The notes under the pieces: model-generated
What the model was told of the DNA's origin: nothing
The model's input: the letters and a program-made list of their open reading frames with translations, nothing else
Databases searched by the model: none
In this document: piece by piece, positions 28,259 through 37,701 of the stretch
How the letters are laid out: the number at the start of each line of letters is the position of its first letter
Position numbering within the stretch: the stretch's first letter is position 1
Made by a program: the position numbers and the translations under genes
Assembly: GCA_001464695.1 (NCBI GenBank)
Contig: LNDQ01000120.1
Coordinates: 1-64,000, forward strand
DNA from: Betaproteobacteria bacterium Ga0077523
GTDB lineage: Bacteria > Pseudomonadota > Gammaproteobacteria > Burkholderiales > Ga0077523
Direction: 5' to 3'
Length of the DNA stretch: 64,000 nucleotides

Positions 28259-29206
28259 CTAACCCTCGCGCGTCCCCATCAAGCCCTTCGGCCGCACGAT
28301 CAGCATCGCCACCATCAGCAGATACGGCAGCACCGGCGCTGCCTGCGCGATGGTCACCTTCCACAACTCCATCCACCCCGACTCGGTATTCACCTTGATC
28401 CCGATCGTTCCGAACAGCGACAGCAGCGAGTAGTCGAACGCCACCGAGAACGTCTGCACAGCTCCGATGATGAGCGAGGCGATGAATGCCCCGGCGAGCG
28501 AGCCCATGCCGCCGAACACCACCACGACGAACACGATGGTCCCCACCGAGACGGCCATGCCCGGCTCGGTCACGAAGGCATTGCCGCCGATCACGCCCGC
28601 CAGGCCCGCGAGGGCCGCGCCGCCCGCGAACACGAGCATGAATACCGTGGGCACGTTGTGGCCCAGCGCCTGCACCATGTCCGGGTGCGAGAGCGAGGCC
28701 TGGATGATCATGCCGATGCGGGTCCGCGTGAGGACCAGATACAGCGCCACCAGCATCGCCACCGAGATCAGCATCATGAACACGCGGTACGCCGGATACT
28801 GGGTGCTGAAGATCGAGAACGCCGAGAAATCGAGGATCTCGGGGATGCGGTAGGGCACCGGCGCCCGCCCCCAGATGAGGTGAACCACCTCCTCGATGAT
28901 GTAGGCGAGGCCGAAGGTGAACAGCAGTTCTGCGACGTGGCCGTACTTGTGCACCGTGCGCAGCCCGTAGCGTTCGGTGAGGGCGCCCAGGCCGGCGACC
29001 ACCAAAGGTGCTATCACCAGGGCCGGCCAGAAGCCCACGTACGTGCTGGTCTGGTAGGCGAAGTACGCGCCGAGCATGTAGAAGCTCGCATGCGCGAAGT
29101 TGAGCACGCCCATCATGCTGAAGATCAGCGTGAGCCCGCTCGAGAGCATGAACAGCAGCAGTCCGTAGGACAGGCTGTTCAACAGGGTCACGAGGAAGAA
29201 TTCCAC
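28259..29206 (-). CDS. livH: Branched-chain amino acid-type ABC transporter permease LivH
   Basis: A 315-aa permease with about eight helices. It has the LivH pattern LLNSLSYGLLLFMLSSGLTLIFSMMGVLNFAHASFYMLGAYFAYQ and GGMGSLAGAFIASLIIGAVQTFSVAF (EAA-like loop). It forms the membrane channel with LivM. The substrate is a branched-chain amino acid or another small carboxylate such as an aromatic acid. Confidence 0.92.
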   Translation of the reverse strand: MEFFLVTLLNSLSYGLLLFMLSSGLTLIFSMMGVLNFAHASFYMLGAYFAYQTSTYVGFWPALVIAPLVVAGLGALTERYGLRTVHKYGHVAELLFTFGLAYIIEEVVHLIWGRAPVPYRIPEILDFSAFSIFSTQYPAYRVFMMLISVAMLVALYLVLTRTRIGMIIQASLSHPDMVQALGHNVPTVFMLVFAGGAALAGLAGVIGGNAFVTEPGMAVSVGTIVFVVVVFGGMGSLAGAFIASLIIGAVQTFSVAFDYSLLSLFGTIGIKVNTESGWMELWKVTIAQAAPVLPYLLMVAMLIVRPKGLMGTREG

Positions 29207-29230
29207 GCGGGCGATGCTCCGGATGCAGGT

Positions 29231-29263
29231 TAAACAAAAGGGGCGTCCGTGCGGGCGCCCCTT
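29231..29263 (-). terminator. Intrinsic terminator/attenuator after livK
   Basis: On the minus strand the sequence reads AAGGGGCG-(10 bases)-CGCCCCTT followed by TTGTTTA. It sits between the livK stop and the livH start and would partly uncouple the binding protein mRNA from the downstream genes, a common way to make more binding protein than permease. Confidence 0.75.
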
Positions 29264-29282
29264 GTGGAGTGGCGGTACTCGA

Positions 29283-30539
29283 TCAGCCCTTCGGCCGCTG
29301 GAACTTGCAGGTGGTCGGCAGCGCCGTGTCCTTCGCCTCGATGCGCGCGTCGGTCCTGAAACCGAAACCGGTACGCTCGACGTCGAACTTCACGTCCTTG
29401 CCGTTCGCCTTGGAAAACGTCGATACGAAGATCGGTTGCACGGCCTGGTGGTTGTCGGCCCGCATCGTGACCTCGCCGGTGATGGTGTCGATCTTGATGC
29501 CCTCCAGCGCCGGCGCGACCTTGACCGGATCAGTGGACTTCACCTTCTCCATCGCCATGGTCAGCATGGTCATGGCGTTGATGATGCTGGTCCAGTAGAA
29601 GTCGTCCTTCGAATCGGGGAAGCGCTTGCGATAGGCCTCGACGTTCGCGACGGTGCCGCTGCCGCCGATGTTCGAATGGAACACCGTCACCTGCTTCAAG
29701 TGCCCGACACCCGCTTCACCGATCACGGGCGGCGTGCCGAGTCCACCGGCGTAGTAGGTGTAGAAGTCGGCCGTCAGGCCCGCGTCTTTCGCGGCCTTGA
29801 TGAGCAACGCCACGTCGTTGCCCCAGTTGCCCGTGACCACCGCGTCCGCACCCGAGGCCTTGATCTTCGCGACGTACGGCGCGAAATCCTTCACCTTGCC
29901 GAGCGGATGCAGGTCGTCGCCGACGATCTGCACGTCCGGCCGCTTCTGGTTGAGCATCGCGCGCGCGGCCTTCGCCACCGACTGGCCGAACGAGTAGTCC
30001 TGGTTGATCAGGTAGACCTTGTTGATGCTCTTCTGCGCAGCCATGTAGTTGGTCAGCGCCTGCATCTTCATGTCCACGTCGGCGTCGAAACGGAAGTGGT
30101 AGAAGTTGCACTTGTCGTTGGTGAGCGCGGGATCGACCGCGCCGTAGTTCATGTACAGCACGGTCTGTTCGGGGTTGCGCGCGTTGTGCTTGCCCATCGC
30201 CTCGGACAGCGCCAGTGCCACCGCCGAGCCGTTGCCCTGCATCATGTAACGGATACCCTGATCCACGAGCTGCTTGAAGACGAGCTGCGCTTCCTGCGGG
30301 CTGGTCTTGGTGTCGAACGGCACGACCTCGATCTTCTGGCCGAGGACCCCGCCCTTCTCGTTGATGCGTTCCGCTGCGAACTGCAGGTGGCGCAAGCCCA
30401 CTTCGCCGACGTTGCCGAAGGGGCCCGACAGGCCCTCGAGATAGGCGATCTTGACCACACCCTGCGCAGCCGCCGGGCCTGCGAACGCCAGCGCCGCAAC
30501 CGTACCGATCAGGGCCGCACGCAGCCGAGACTTCACCAT
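29283..30539 (-). CDS. livK: Branched-chain amino acid-type ABC transporter substrate-binding protein LivK
   Basis: This 418-aa periplasmic binding protein has a signal peptide MVKSRLRAALIGTVAALAFAGPAAAQG and mature start VVKIAYLEGLSGPFGNVGEVG. It belongs to the type I periplasmic-binding fold (Leu/Ile/Val or urea/aromatic acid family). The start is the ATG preceded by GGGAGGAG; the long ORF-track N-terminus is spurious. It is the first gene of the livK-H-M-G-F operon. Confidence 0.92.
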   Translation of the reverse strand: MVKSRLRAALIGTVAALAFAGPAAAQGVVKIAYLEGLSGPFGNVGEVGLRHLQFAAERINEKGGVLGQKIEVVPFDTKTSPQEAQLVFKQLVDQGIRYMMQGNGSAVALALSEAMGKHNARNPEQTVLYMNYGAVDPALTNDKCNFYHFRFDADVDMKMQALTNYMAAQKSINKVYLINQDYSFGQSVAKAARAMLNQKRPDVQIVGDDLHPLGKVKDFAPYVAKIKASGADAVVTGNWGNDVALLIKAAKDAGLTADFYTYYAGGLGTPPVIGEAGVGHLKQVTVFHSNIGGSGTVANVEAYRKRFPDSKDDFYWTSIINAMTMLTMAMEKVKSTDPVKVAPALEGIKIDTITGEVTMRADNHQAVQPIFVSTFSKANGKDVKFDVERTGFGFRTDARIEAKDTALPTTCKFQRPKG

Positions 30540-30888
30540 GTTCACTCCTCCCTCATATCGTTCGGAATCGCCGCCGGCGCCTCTCGCCGGTCGGTCCGGA
30601 TCTAGAACGGGTCGGAGGCGCGCCGGGCTGACAAGCCACGGGTCGATCTGCCTCGGCCCCGACCGATCGGCCGGTCTGGCGGGATTTCGCTCCCCCGCCG
30701 GACGCTTGCACTCACGTCCTCGCAAGAGAGGCCGCGGATTCTGCCCCAAGGGACCCCCTCTGTAAACGCACATCTGCCGCGGCATTTCACCATATTGCGC
30801 TGCAGCGAAGGCCGGGGCGGCCAAGGTCCGCGCGCTACAATTCGTCGCATTTCCGCAGCCCCATCTTCACGCCGGAGGAATTCCTTCC
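30540..30888. other. Divergent intergenic region between livK and the CoA ligase
   Basis: No gene is supported. It must hold the promoters of both divergent units, but no clear sigma70 hexamers were identified. GGAGG lies before each start. Confidence 0.4.
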
Positions 30889-32514
30889 ATGCACGGTCTC
30901 ATGATGAACATGCCGCTCACGATCAGCTCGCTGATCCGGCACGCCGAGCGCTACCACGGCGACACCGAGATCGTGTCGCGCCTCGTGGAAGGCGGTATCC
31001 ACCGCTACACCTACGCCGACGCGCACCGGCGCGCCCGCCAGCTCGCCAACGCGCTCATCGCGCTGGGCGTGAAACCGACGGAGCGCATCGGCACCCTCGC
31101 GTGGAACGGCTTCCGGCATTTCGAGATCTACTACGCCGTCTCCGGCATCGGTGCCGTGTGCCACACCATCAATCCGCGGTTGTTCCCGGAGCAGATCGGC
31201 TACATCGTCAACCATGCAGAGGACGGCTGCGTGTTCTTCGACCTCACGTTCCTGCCGCTGGTGGAGAAGCTGGCACCCCACTGCAAGGGCGTGCGGCATT
31301 GGGTCGCGATGACCGACAAGGCGCACATGCCGGCCGTCGCATCGCCCGCGCTTCTCTGTTACGAAGACCTGATCAACGGCCACTCCGACCGCTTCGACTG
31401 GCCCGAGATCGACGAGAGCGCTGCTTCGTCGCTGTGCTACACCTCCGGGACCACCGGCAACCCGAAGGGTGTGCTGTACTCCCATCGCTCGACCGTGCTG
31501 CACGCCTATGGTGCATGCCTGCCCGATGCGCTGAATCTCTCCGCGCGCGACGTCGTGCTGCCGGTGGTCCCGATGTTCCACGTCAATGCCTGGGGGCTGC
31601 CCTACAGCGCACCGCTGGTGGGCGCCAAGCTGGTGTTTCCCGGCGCCCAGTTGGACGGTGCCAGCCTGCACGAGCTCTTCAAGCAGGAAAGCGTCACGGT
31701 ATCCGCCGGCGTACCCACCATCTGGCTCGGCCTGCTGGCGCACGTGAAGGGCAACAAGCTCGACTTCGGCACGCTCGAGCGCACCGTGATCGGCGGTTCG
31801 GCCTGCCCGCCCGCCATGATCCGCAGCTTCGAGGACGACTTCGGCGTGCAGGTGCTGCACGCCTGGGGCATGACGGAGATGAGCCCGCTCGGCACGGTCA
31901 ACACGTTCAAGAACCGCCAGCTCGCATTGCCCAAGGCCGAGCGCGACGCGATCCAGAACAAGCAGGGGCGCGTGATCTTCGGCGTCGACATGAAGATCGT
32001 CGACGACGATGGGGCGGAGCTCCCGCGCGACGGCAAGGCCTTCGGCAACCTCATGGTGCGCGGCCCGTGGATCTGTCGCGAGTACTTCAGGGGCGAGGGC
32101 GGCAATCCGCTGGTCGACGGCTGGTTTCCCACCGGCGACGTCGCGACACTGGATGCCGACGGCTTCATGCAGATCACCGACCGGTCCAAGGACGTCATCA
32201 AGTCCGGCGGCGAATGGATCAGTTCCATCGATCTCGAGAACGCTGCCGTGGGCCACCCGTCCGTGGCTGAAGCAGCCGTGATCGGCGTGGCGCACCCGAA
32301 GTGGGACGAGCGGCCGCTGCTCATCGTCAAGTGCAAAGAGGGGGCCCGGATCACCCGCGAGGAAATGCTCAAGTTCTTCGAGGGCCGCGTCGCTAAATGG
32401 TGGATCCCCGACGACGTGGTCTTCGTCGAGCAGCTGCCCCACACGGCGACCGGCAAGCTGTTGAAGACCAAGCTGCGGGAGGACTTCAAGGATCACAAGC
32501 TGCCCGGCGCCTGA
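30889..32514 (+). CDS. Medium/long-chain acyl-CoA synthetase, DmdB-like AMP-binding protein
   Basis: This 541-aa ligase has the AMP-binding P-loop [15 protein letters not shown], the [15 protein letters not shown] motif, [16 protein letters not shown] and the C-terminal catalytic Lys region [17 protein letters not shown]. The overall type matches 3-(methylthio)propionyl-CoA ligase/fatty-acyl-CoA synthase (DmdB-like). It activates a carboxylate with ATP and CoA, consistent with the DmdC-like dehydrogenase and thiolase elsewhere in the window. Start ATG after GGAGG. Confidence 0.9.
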   Translation: MHGLMMNMPLTISSLIRHAERYHGDTEIVSRLVEGGIHRYTYADAHRRARQLANALIALGVKPTERIGTLAWNGFRHFEIYYAVSGIGAVCHTINPRLFPEQIGYIVNHAEDGCVFFDLTFLPLVEKLAPHCKGVRHWVAMTDKAHMPAVASPALLCYEDLINGHSDRFDWPEIDESAASSLCYTSGTTGNPKGVLYSHRSTVLHAYGACLPDALNLSARDVVLPVVPMFHVNAWGLPYSAPLVGAKLVFPGAQLDGASLHELFKQESVTVSAGVPTIWLGLLAHVKGNKLDFGTLERTVIGGSACPPAMIRSFEDDFGVQVLHAWGMTEMSPLGTVNTFKNRQLALPKAERDAIQNKQGRVIFGVDMKIVDDDGAELPRDGKAFGNLMVRGPWICREYFRGEGGNPLVDGWFPTGDVATLDADGFMQITDRSKDVIKSGGEWISSIDLENAAVGHPSVAEAAVIGVAHPKWDERPLLIVKCKEGARITREEMLKFFEGRVAKWWIPDDVVFVEQLPHTATGKLLKTKLREDFKDHKLPGA

Positions 32515-32549
32515 CCCCCAAGCGCCCGCCCGCACCGGAGAACCGCGCC

Positions 32550-32852
32550 ATGAAACTCCCGATACTTTTCCTGATCGCCTTGCCCTTCGCACTCCCGGCG
32601 CATGCGGCCGTCTACAAATGCCGTAACGCGGCCGGCGCGGTGATCTATTCGCAGGAGCCCTGCGAGAAGGAAGGCGCCAAGCAGGAGAAGAAGATGACGC
32701 GCCAGGAGCTGAAGGCGAACGAAGTGCGCATGCGGCCCAGCGGCCAGGAAGGCAGTGCCAACCCCGGCTTCTCGCAGGGTTCGAACTACCAGGGCACCCC
32801 GGCGGAACGAGCCGAAGCCGAGCGCAAGGCACTGAACCGCAGCCGCGACTGA
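32550..32852 (+). CDS. DUF4124 domain-containing exported protein
   Basis: A 100-aa secreted protein: signal MKLPILFLIALPFALPAHA, then AVYKCRNAAGAVIYSQEPCEKEG, the DUF4124 pattern (YKC..G...Y...PC) with two Cys that can form a disulfide. The rest is a charged, low-complexity tail. Function unknown; probably periplasmic. The next gene is a second DUF4124 protein 6 bases away. Confidence 0.85.
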   Translation: MKLPILFLIALPFALPAHAAVYKCRNAAGAVIYSQEPCEKEGAKQEKKMTRQELKANEVRMRPSGQEGSANPGFSQGSNYQGTPAERAEAERKALNRSRD

Positions 32853-32857
32853 CTCCC

Positions 32858-33268
32858 GTGCGGCTGGTACCGGCACTGCTGCCGGGCATCTTCGCCGCTG
32901 GCACTGCCGCGGCCGATGACGTATTCCGTTGCACCGACGGCGCAGGTAAGGTTCCATATGCCAACGCGCCGTGCGAAGCCCAGGGCGCGTCGACGACCAA
33001 GAAGTTCAAACGCGACGAACTGGAGCCCACGGTGGTGAAGATACCCAAAGCCGCGCCGCGCGCGGATCGAACGGGAACCGGCGCGCAAGGCGCCACTCCG
33101 ATCGACGGCCTGCGGGGAAACCCGATCGATGGCGAGGCCCGGATGCAGGCCGGCGGATCTTCGGGTCCGCGCAATCTTGCACTGGAACGCATGACACAAC
33201 GCGCCGCCGAGGCAGGTGCTGCCATCGACCGCGCCAAGGCGCGCGCGCGCGAACTGCTGCCCGAATAG
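32858..33268 (+). CDS. DUF4124 domain-containing exported protein (second copy)
   Basis: A 136-aa protein with a signal (MRLVPALLPGIFAAGTAAAD) and the DUF4124 core DVFRCTDGAGKVPYANAPCEAQG, then an Ala/Arg/Gly-rich tail. GTG start. It is diverged from the preceding paralogue but follows the same pattern and order. Confidence 0.8.
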   Translation: MRLVPALLPGIFAAGTAAADDVFRCTDGAGKVPYANAPCEAQGASTTKKFKRDELEPTVVKIPKAAPRADRTGTGAQGATPIDGLRGNPIDGEARMQAGGSSGPRNLALERMTQRAAEAGAAIDRAKARARELLPE

Positions 33269-33295
33269 GATCACGGTCCGCACAGGCACCGGCGC

Positions 33296-34834
33296 TTGAG
33301 CCTCCGACCACTGTCGGTTCACCAGCCCTGGGCGGTTGCGCTGGCGGCTGCCCTCGCGATCGCGATCGCACTGTGGCGGCTCGTGGGCGCTTCGGCCGGT
33401 CTGGAGATCACGTCCGCTCGGGTGGGCGTCATTCCCGTCACCGTGTTCCATCCCGAGGCTGCCGCACCCGCCCCCGTGGTCGTCATCGCGCACGGCTTCG
33501 CCGGCTCGCAGGAGATGATGCAACCGTTCGCCCTCACGCTGGCGCGCAACGGCTATTGCGCCGTGTCGTTCGATCTCCCCGGCCACGGCCGCAATCCCGC
33601 TTCGATGCCCGGCGGGCTCGAGGACCATGCCCGACGCACCGAGGCGCTCATGGCGACGTTGAGCGATGTGGTGGCCTACGCACGCACACTGCCATGCTCC
33701 GACGGGCGCCTTGCGCTCCTCGGGCACTCCATGGGTTCCGAGGTGGTGGTGCGCTATGCCATCGAGCATCCCGAGGTCGCAGCCACCGTGGGCGTATCGC
33801 TCTTCTCCCGCGATGCGTCGGCCACGCGGCCGCGCAACCTGCTGGTGATCGCGGGCGCACTCGAGCCGCAGATGCTGAAGGCCGAAGGCCTCCGTGTCGC
33901 GAGCCTCGCCGCGCGCGCTCCGGCCGAGGAACACGTGACCTACGGCAGCTTCGCCGACGGCACGGCCCGTCGCTTCGCGCTGGCCGGCGGCGTGGAGCAC
34001 ATCGGAGTCCTCTACAGCCGCGAGAGCCAGGTGGAGACGCTCGCCTGGTTCGACCAGGCCTTCCGGCACCACGGTGACGGCTTCGTGGATGCACGCGCCC
34101 CATGGCTGGCACTCCTGTTCGCGGGACTCGTGGCACTCGGCTGGCCGCTGTCGCTCCTGCTGCCGCAGGTACGCACCCGGCCGGCACGCCCGCCGATGCG
34201 CCGGCGCGTGTTCATGAGCATCGCCGTGCTGCCCGCCGTGGTCACGCCGCTGGTGCTCTGGAAGGCGCCGACGGATTTCCTGCCCATCGTGCTCGGCGAC
34301 TATCTCGCCGTGCACTTCACCGTGTACGGCTGCATCACCGGTGTGGGCCTCTGGCTCGCGCGAAAGCTTGGCCCGGACCGTGGTGCGTCGGTCACCGACC
34401 GGCGCAAACTCGTGCTCGCCGCGGCGGGCGTGACCGCGTACGCCGCACTGGCGATCGGCATCCCGGCCGACATGTTCGTCGCGTCGTTCGCAGCCGGCGC
34501 ATCGCGTTGGCCGTTGTTCGCGGTCTTGTTCGTGGGCACGCTCACCTACTTCACCACCAACGAATGGCTCACGGGCAGTCCGGAGGCCCCGCGTGGCGCT
34601 TCCGTGATCGCGTGGCTGTGCTTCCTCGGATCGCTCATGATCGCGATCATCCTCAATCTCCAGAAGCTGTACTTCCTCGCCATCATCGTGCCGGTGATCC
34701 TGATGCTCTTCGTCGTCTACGGCCTGTTCAGCACCTGGGCCTATCGGCGCACCGGCCATCCGTTGCCCGGCGCGATCGCCAACGCCGTCGTGTTCGCCTG
34801 GGCGATGGCCGCGATGTTTCCGCTGGTGGGATGA
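33296..34834 (+). CDS. Membrane alpha/beta hydrolase with C-terminal polytopic domain
   Basis: This 512-aa protein (TTG start, SLRPLSVHQPW) has an N-terminal helix (about 15-35), then an alpha/beta hydrolase domain. Visible there are VVIAHGFAGSQE (oxyanion region), LLGHSMGSEVV (nucleophile elbow GHSMG) and GVEHIGVLYSRES (possible His). From about residue 260 there are roughly seven membrane helices. The hydrolase domain should lie outside the membrane on one face; the substrate is unknown. Its stop overlaps the heme oxygenase start by 4 bases, so the two are translated together. Confidence 0.8.
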   Translation: MSLRPLSVHQPWAVALAAALAIAIALWRLVGASAGLEITSARVGVIPVTVFHPEAAAPAPVVVIAHGFAGSQEMMQPFALTLARNGYCAVSFDLPGHGRNPASMPGGLEDHARRTEALMATLSDVVAYARTLPCSDGRLALLGHSMGSEVVVRYAIEHPEVAATVGVSLFSRDASATRPRNLLVIAGALEPQMLKAEGLRVASLAARAPAEEHVTYGSFADGTARRFALAGGVEHIGVLYSRESQVETLAWFDQAFRHHGDGFVDARAPWLALLFAGLVALGWPLSLLLPQVRTRPARPPMRRRVFMSIAVLPAVVTPLVLWKAPTDFLPIVLGDYLAVHFTVYGCITGVGLWLARKLGPDRGASVTDRRKLVLAAAGVTAYAALAIGIPADMFVASFAAGASRWPLFAVLFVGTLTYFTTNEWLTGSPEAPRGASVIAWLCFLGSLMIAIILNLQKLYFLAIIVPVILMLFVVYGLFSTWAYRRTGHPLPGAIANAVVFAWAMAAMFPLVG

Positions 34835-35484
34835 CCGTGCACGGCCGGCAGCAGCCGCTTCTCCTCGACGTCATCCGCGCCCGGACGAGCGCGTTGCACA
34901 CCGAAGCGGAGCGCTCCGGTGTCGTCGGCGCGCTGCTCCGGGGACGGGCGGGTCGGCGCGGCTACGGGCTGCTCCTGCGCAACCTTTGGCCGGTCTACCG
35001 TGAACTGGAAAGCGGCCTCGAAACCCATCGGGACACGCCGGGCATACGAGACGCGCGGCAACCCGTCGTATATCGGTCCGCCGCGCTGGAATCCGACCTG
35101 AAAGCCCTGTGTGGACCGGATTGGTGTCAGACGGTTGCCTTCCTGCCGGCCGCACAGCGGTATGCGTCCGCCGTCGCCGACGCTGCGAACGGTGACGGTG
35201 CGCGCCTGCTGGCCCACGTCTATGTCCGCTATCTCGGCGACCTGAGCGGCGGGCAGATCCTGCGCGAGCTCGTCGCGCGATCGTTGGCTCTCGAGGAGTC
35301 CGAGCTTGCCTTCTACGCCTACCCGCAACTCGCGGACGTCGCCGCATTCAAGACGAGCTACCGCCACGACCTCGATCGCGCCGCCCGCACCGTACACGAC
35401 CCGGAGAGCGTCATCGCGGAAGCCGAGCACGCGTTCCGTCTCAACATCGACTTGTCGCACGAGATCGCACGGCAGGACGCTTGA
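34831..35484 (+). CDS. Biliverdin-producing heme oxygenase
   Basis: This 217-aa protein has the canonical heme oxygenase signature YVRYLGDLSGGQILRELVARS and a proximal His candidate in SALHTEAERSG near the N-terminus. It splits heme to biliverdin, CO and iron. Biliverdin is the chromophore of the bacteriophytochrome encoded convergently next to it (22 bases between stops). The start ATG overlaps the upstream hydrolase stop, so the ORF-track start 243 codons earlier is not used. Functionally it is a BphO, but the sequence type is HmuO-like. Confidence 0.92.
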   Translation: MTVHGRQQPLLLDVIRARTSALHTEAERSGVVGALLRGRAGRRGYGLLLRNLWPVYRELESGLETHRDTPGIRDARQPVVYRSAALESDLKALCGPDWCQTVAFLPAAQRYASAVADAANGDGARLLAHVYVRYLGDLSGGQILRELVARSLALEESELAFYAYPQLADVAAFKTSYRHDLDRAARTVHDPESVIAEAEHAFRLNIDLSHEIARQDA

Positions 35485-35505
35485 GTCGCTCGCCCCGACC
35501 ACCCG

Positions 35506-37701
35506 TCAATCGGCGCGCTTGCCCGATCCGGTTGTACGCCAGATCAGCTGACCCAGCAGTTCCGCGGTGCGATTGACCGACGCCTGGACGCTCTCCAGCA
35601 TGCCGGGCATCTTGGCCATGTCCACGCCGTCGGTGATCTCCATCGCCGCGAGCTGCGCATTGCCGACGATGGTGGACAGGAGATTGCGATACACCACGTC
35701 TGCCTCCGAATCGAGGCGCACGCTGACCGGCCGGTACTGCTTGACGATGCCGTCCTGGAACCGCCGGCGCGCCGCCTCGGCGGCCTTGCGCTCGGTCAGG
35801 TCGATGAAACCGAGCACGAATCCGAGGTAGCGCTCGGGGGACGCGAACACCGGATCGGCGCGGACCAGGATCGGCCTCGTTTCGGAAGCGGCCGACAGCG
35901 TGACCTCGCCGCGCCACGGTCGGCGCTGCAGGAGCAGATCGCGCAGCGGCCGACCGGCCTTCGCGTCGAAGGCGAGGAGCGCCTCCAGGTCGGCGATGGA
36001 CCGCAGATCCGCTCGGCGCTCGCCCAGCAGCGCGTCGAACGATTCGTTGGTGATGAGGATGCTGCCGTCCGGGTCGGCGACGAGGACCGGCTGCTCGGAG
36101 ACGTGGACCTGGTCGCTCACCTGCAGCAACTGATCGCGCGCGATCAGCACGCGCACCGACCGGAACTGCAGCACGATGTCGGAAACCGATTCGCCGATCA
36201 GGCGTGCCGCCGCTAGGTCGGCCGGCGTCCAGGGATCGCAGGTGCCTTCAACCACCTGATGCCATTGCGCGAACGAGCGGCGCGGCGACAACTCCGACGG
36301 GTCGTTGCCCATCACGAACGGCTTGGATGGATTGCCGCCCCACGTGACCGTGCGCACGCGTTCGGGCCGGAACCACAGCAGGTAGTCGCCCGGAGCGCTC
36401 GACAACGGTGCGGCCACGACGCCGCCAGCTACCGGCGTCAACAGGACGAACTCCGGCGCGTCGAGCCCGAGCGAGGCCGTCGCGATCACGGGCGCCTTCG
36501 GTTTGCGGTCGAACCAGCGGCCGATGTCGCGCAGCTCCGGCGTGCCGGGCACCTCGCCGATGGTGAGCACCTGGCCCTCGAACAGCAAGGCGGCGCCATG
36601 CGCGTCGAGCGGCTGCAGCAGCGAGCGCGGATCGTCGAACAACGCCCCTTTCCAATCGCCGTCGCGGGCGATGGCTTCGACCATGCGCTGCTCCAGCCGG
36701 CGCACCGTCAACTCCACGTGGGCCTGGGCGAAGCTCTCGAGGGCTGCGATGCGCGTGGCGAGCGCTTCGGCCAGGAGGTCGCACGCGGCCCGCGCCTCGT
36801 AGTGCACCTGCCGGGGCACGTAGTGGTGACAGGCGACGAGCCCCCAGAGTTTGCCGCCGACCATCAGCGAGACCACGAGCGTCGCGCGCACACCCATGTT
36901 CTTCAGGTACTGGATGTGCAGCGGCGACATGCTGCGCAGCATGCACAGCGACATGTCCAGTTCCTGCCCGGTGACCGACGAGAGCCGTGGCACCAGCGGG
37001 ACGGACGCGGCTTCGACGTCCACCAGCACGCGCACGCGGTTGCGCTCGTACAGGCGGCGGGCCATCTGCGGGATGTCGGAAGCCGGGTAGTGGTTGCCGA
37101 GGTACGGCTCGAGGCCGGCCTGGCGCCGCTCGGCGAAGACCTCGCCGTGCCCTTCCTCGTCGAAACGGTAGATCATCACCCGGTCGTAGCCGGTCACGTG
37201 CTTGAACACCGTCGCGGCCTCGTCGCACAACTCGCGCAGCGAGGACGCGCCGAGGATGACGTTCAGCGCCTGCTGCAACGGAACCGAGTAGTCGACCGGA
37301 GCACCGGCGTGCTCGAGCTCGACAACGAGTTCGCCAGCCGCGGTACGGTGCAGGAGGCTGTCGACCTCGCCGACGAGGTGGCCGGTGCGGCAGCGCACCG
37401 CAATCGGAATCTGCGCGAGCGGGCCATCCAGATGCCCGCGCAAGCGCGCCGCCAGATTGCCGCCGAGGTCGTCGAGTGGATGCCCGACGGGTTCGTCGGG
37501 GCTGTCGAGAAAGCTGCGTGCATTGGCACTCGCCTGGACGATCGCGAGGCCCGGTTCGCGCACCACCAGCAAGGCACCATGGGGCTGTATCGAGCCCGCG
37601 AACTGGATCTGCTCGCGTTCGCAGTTGGACAGGTCCGCCCGCCCGAACAGTGTCGCCGGTGCGTGCGAAACGGGAATTCCGGGGATCGGCGGCCGCGTCA
37701 C
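35506..37701 (-). CDS. bphP: Bacteriophytochrome, PAS-GAF-PHY-PAS without kinase domain (PpsR-binding type)
   Basis: This 731-aa photoreceptor starts at a GTG overlapping the upstream stop by 4 bases. The N-terminal biliverdin-binding Cys lies in SNCEREQIQFAGSIQPHG. The GAF domain shows YPASDIPQMARRLY and MSPLHIQYLKNMGVRATL with LVACHH. The PHY domain has the tongue-like segment SPRRSFAQWHQVVEGT. A PAS domain and a helical tail (ITDGVDMAKMPGMLESVQASVNRTAEL) complete it. There is no HisKA/ATPase domain, as in the Rhodopseudomonas/Bradyrhizobium BphP1 type that binds PpsR and lifts repression in far-red light. All key chromophore residues are present, so it is predicted photoactive. Confidence 0.93.
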   Translation of the reverse strand: MTRPPIPGIPVSHAPATLFGRADLSNCEREQIQFAGSIQPHGALLVVREPGLAIVQASANARSFLDSPDEPVGHPLDDLGGNLAARLRGHLDGPLAQIPIAVRCRTGHLVGEVDSLLHRTAAGELVVELEHAGAPVDYSVPLQQALNVILGASSLRELCDEAATVFKHVTGYDRVMIYRFDEEGHGEVFAERRQAGLEPYLGNHYPASDIPQMARRLYERNRVRVLVDVEAASVPLVPRLSSVTGQELDMSLCMLRSMSPLHIQYLKNMGVRATLVVSLMVGGKLWGLVACHHYVPRQVHYEARAACDLLAEALATRIAALESFAQAHVELTVRRLEQRMVEAIARDGDWKGALFDDPRSLLQPLDAHGAALLFEGQVLTIGEVPGTPELRDIGRWFDRKPKAPVIATASLGLDAPEFVLLTPVAGGVVAAPLSSAPGDYLLWFRPERVRTVTWGGNPSKPFVMGNDPSELSPRRSFAQWHQVVEGTCDPWTPADLAAARLIGESVSDIVLQFRSVRVLIARDQLLQVSDQVHVSEQPVLVADPDGSILITNESFDALLGERRADLRSIADLEALLAFDAKAGRPLRDLLLQRRPWRGEVTLSAASETRPILVRADPVFASPERYLGFVLGFIDLTERKAAEAARRRFQDGIVKQYRPVSVRLDSEADVVYRNLLSTIVGNAQLAAMEITDGVDMAKMPGMLESVQASVNRTAELLGQLIWRTTGSGKRAD

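Noticed and set aside
30835-33237. 800-aa minus-strand ORF
   Set aside because: Antisense of the CoA ligase and DUF4124 genes.
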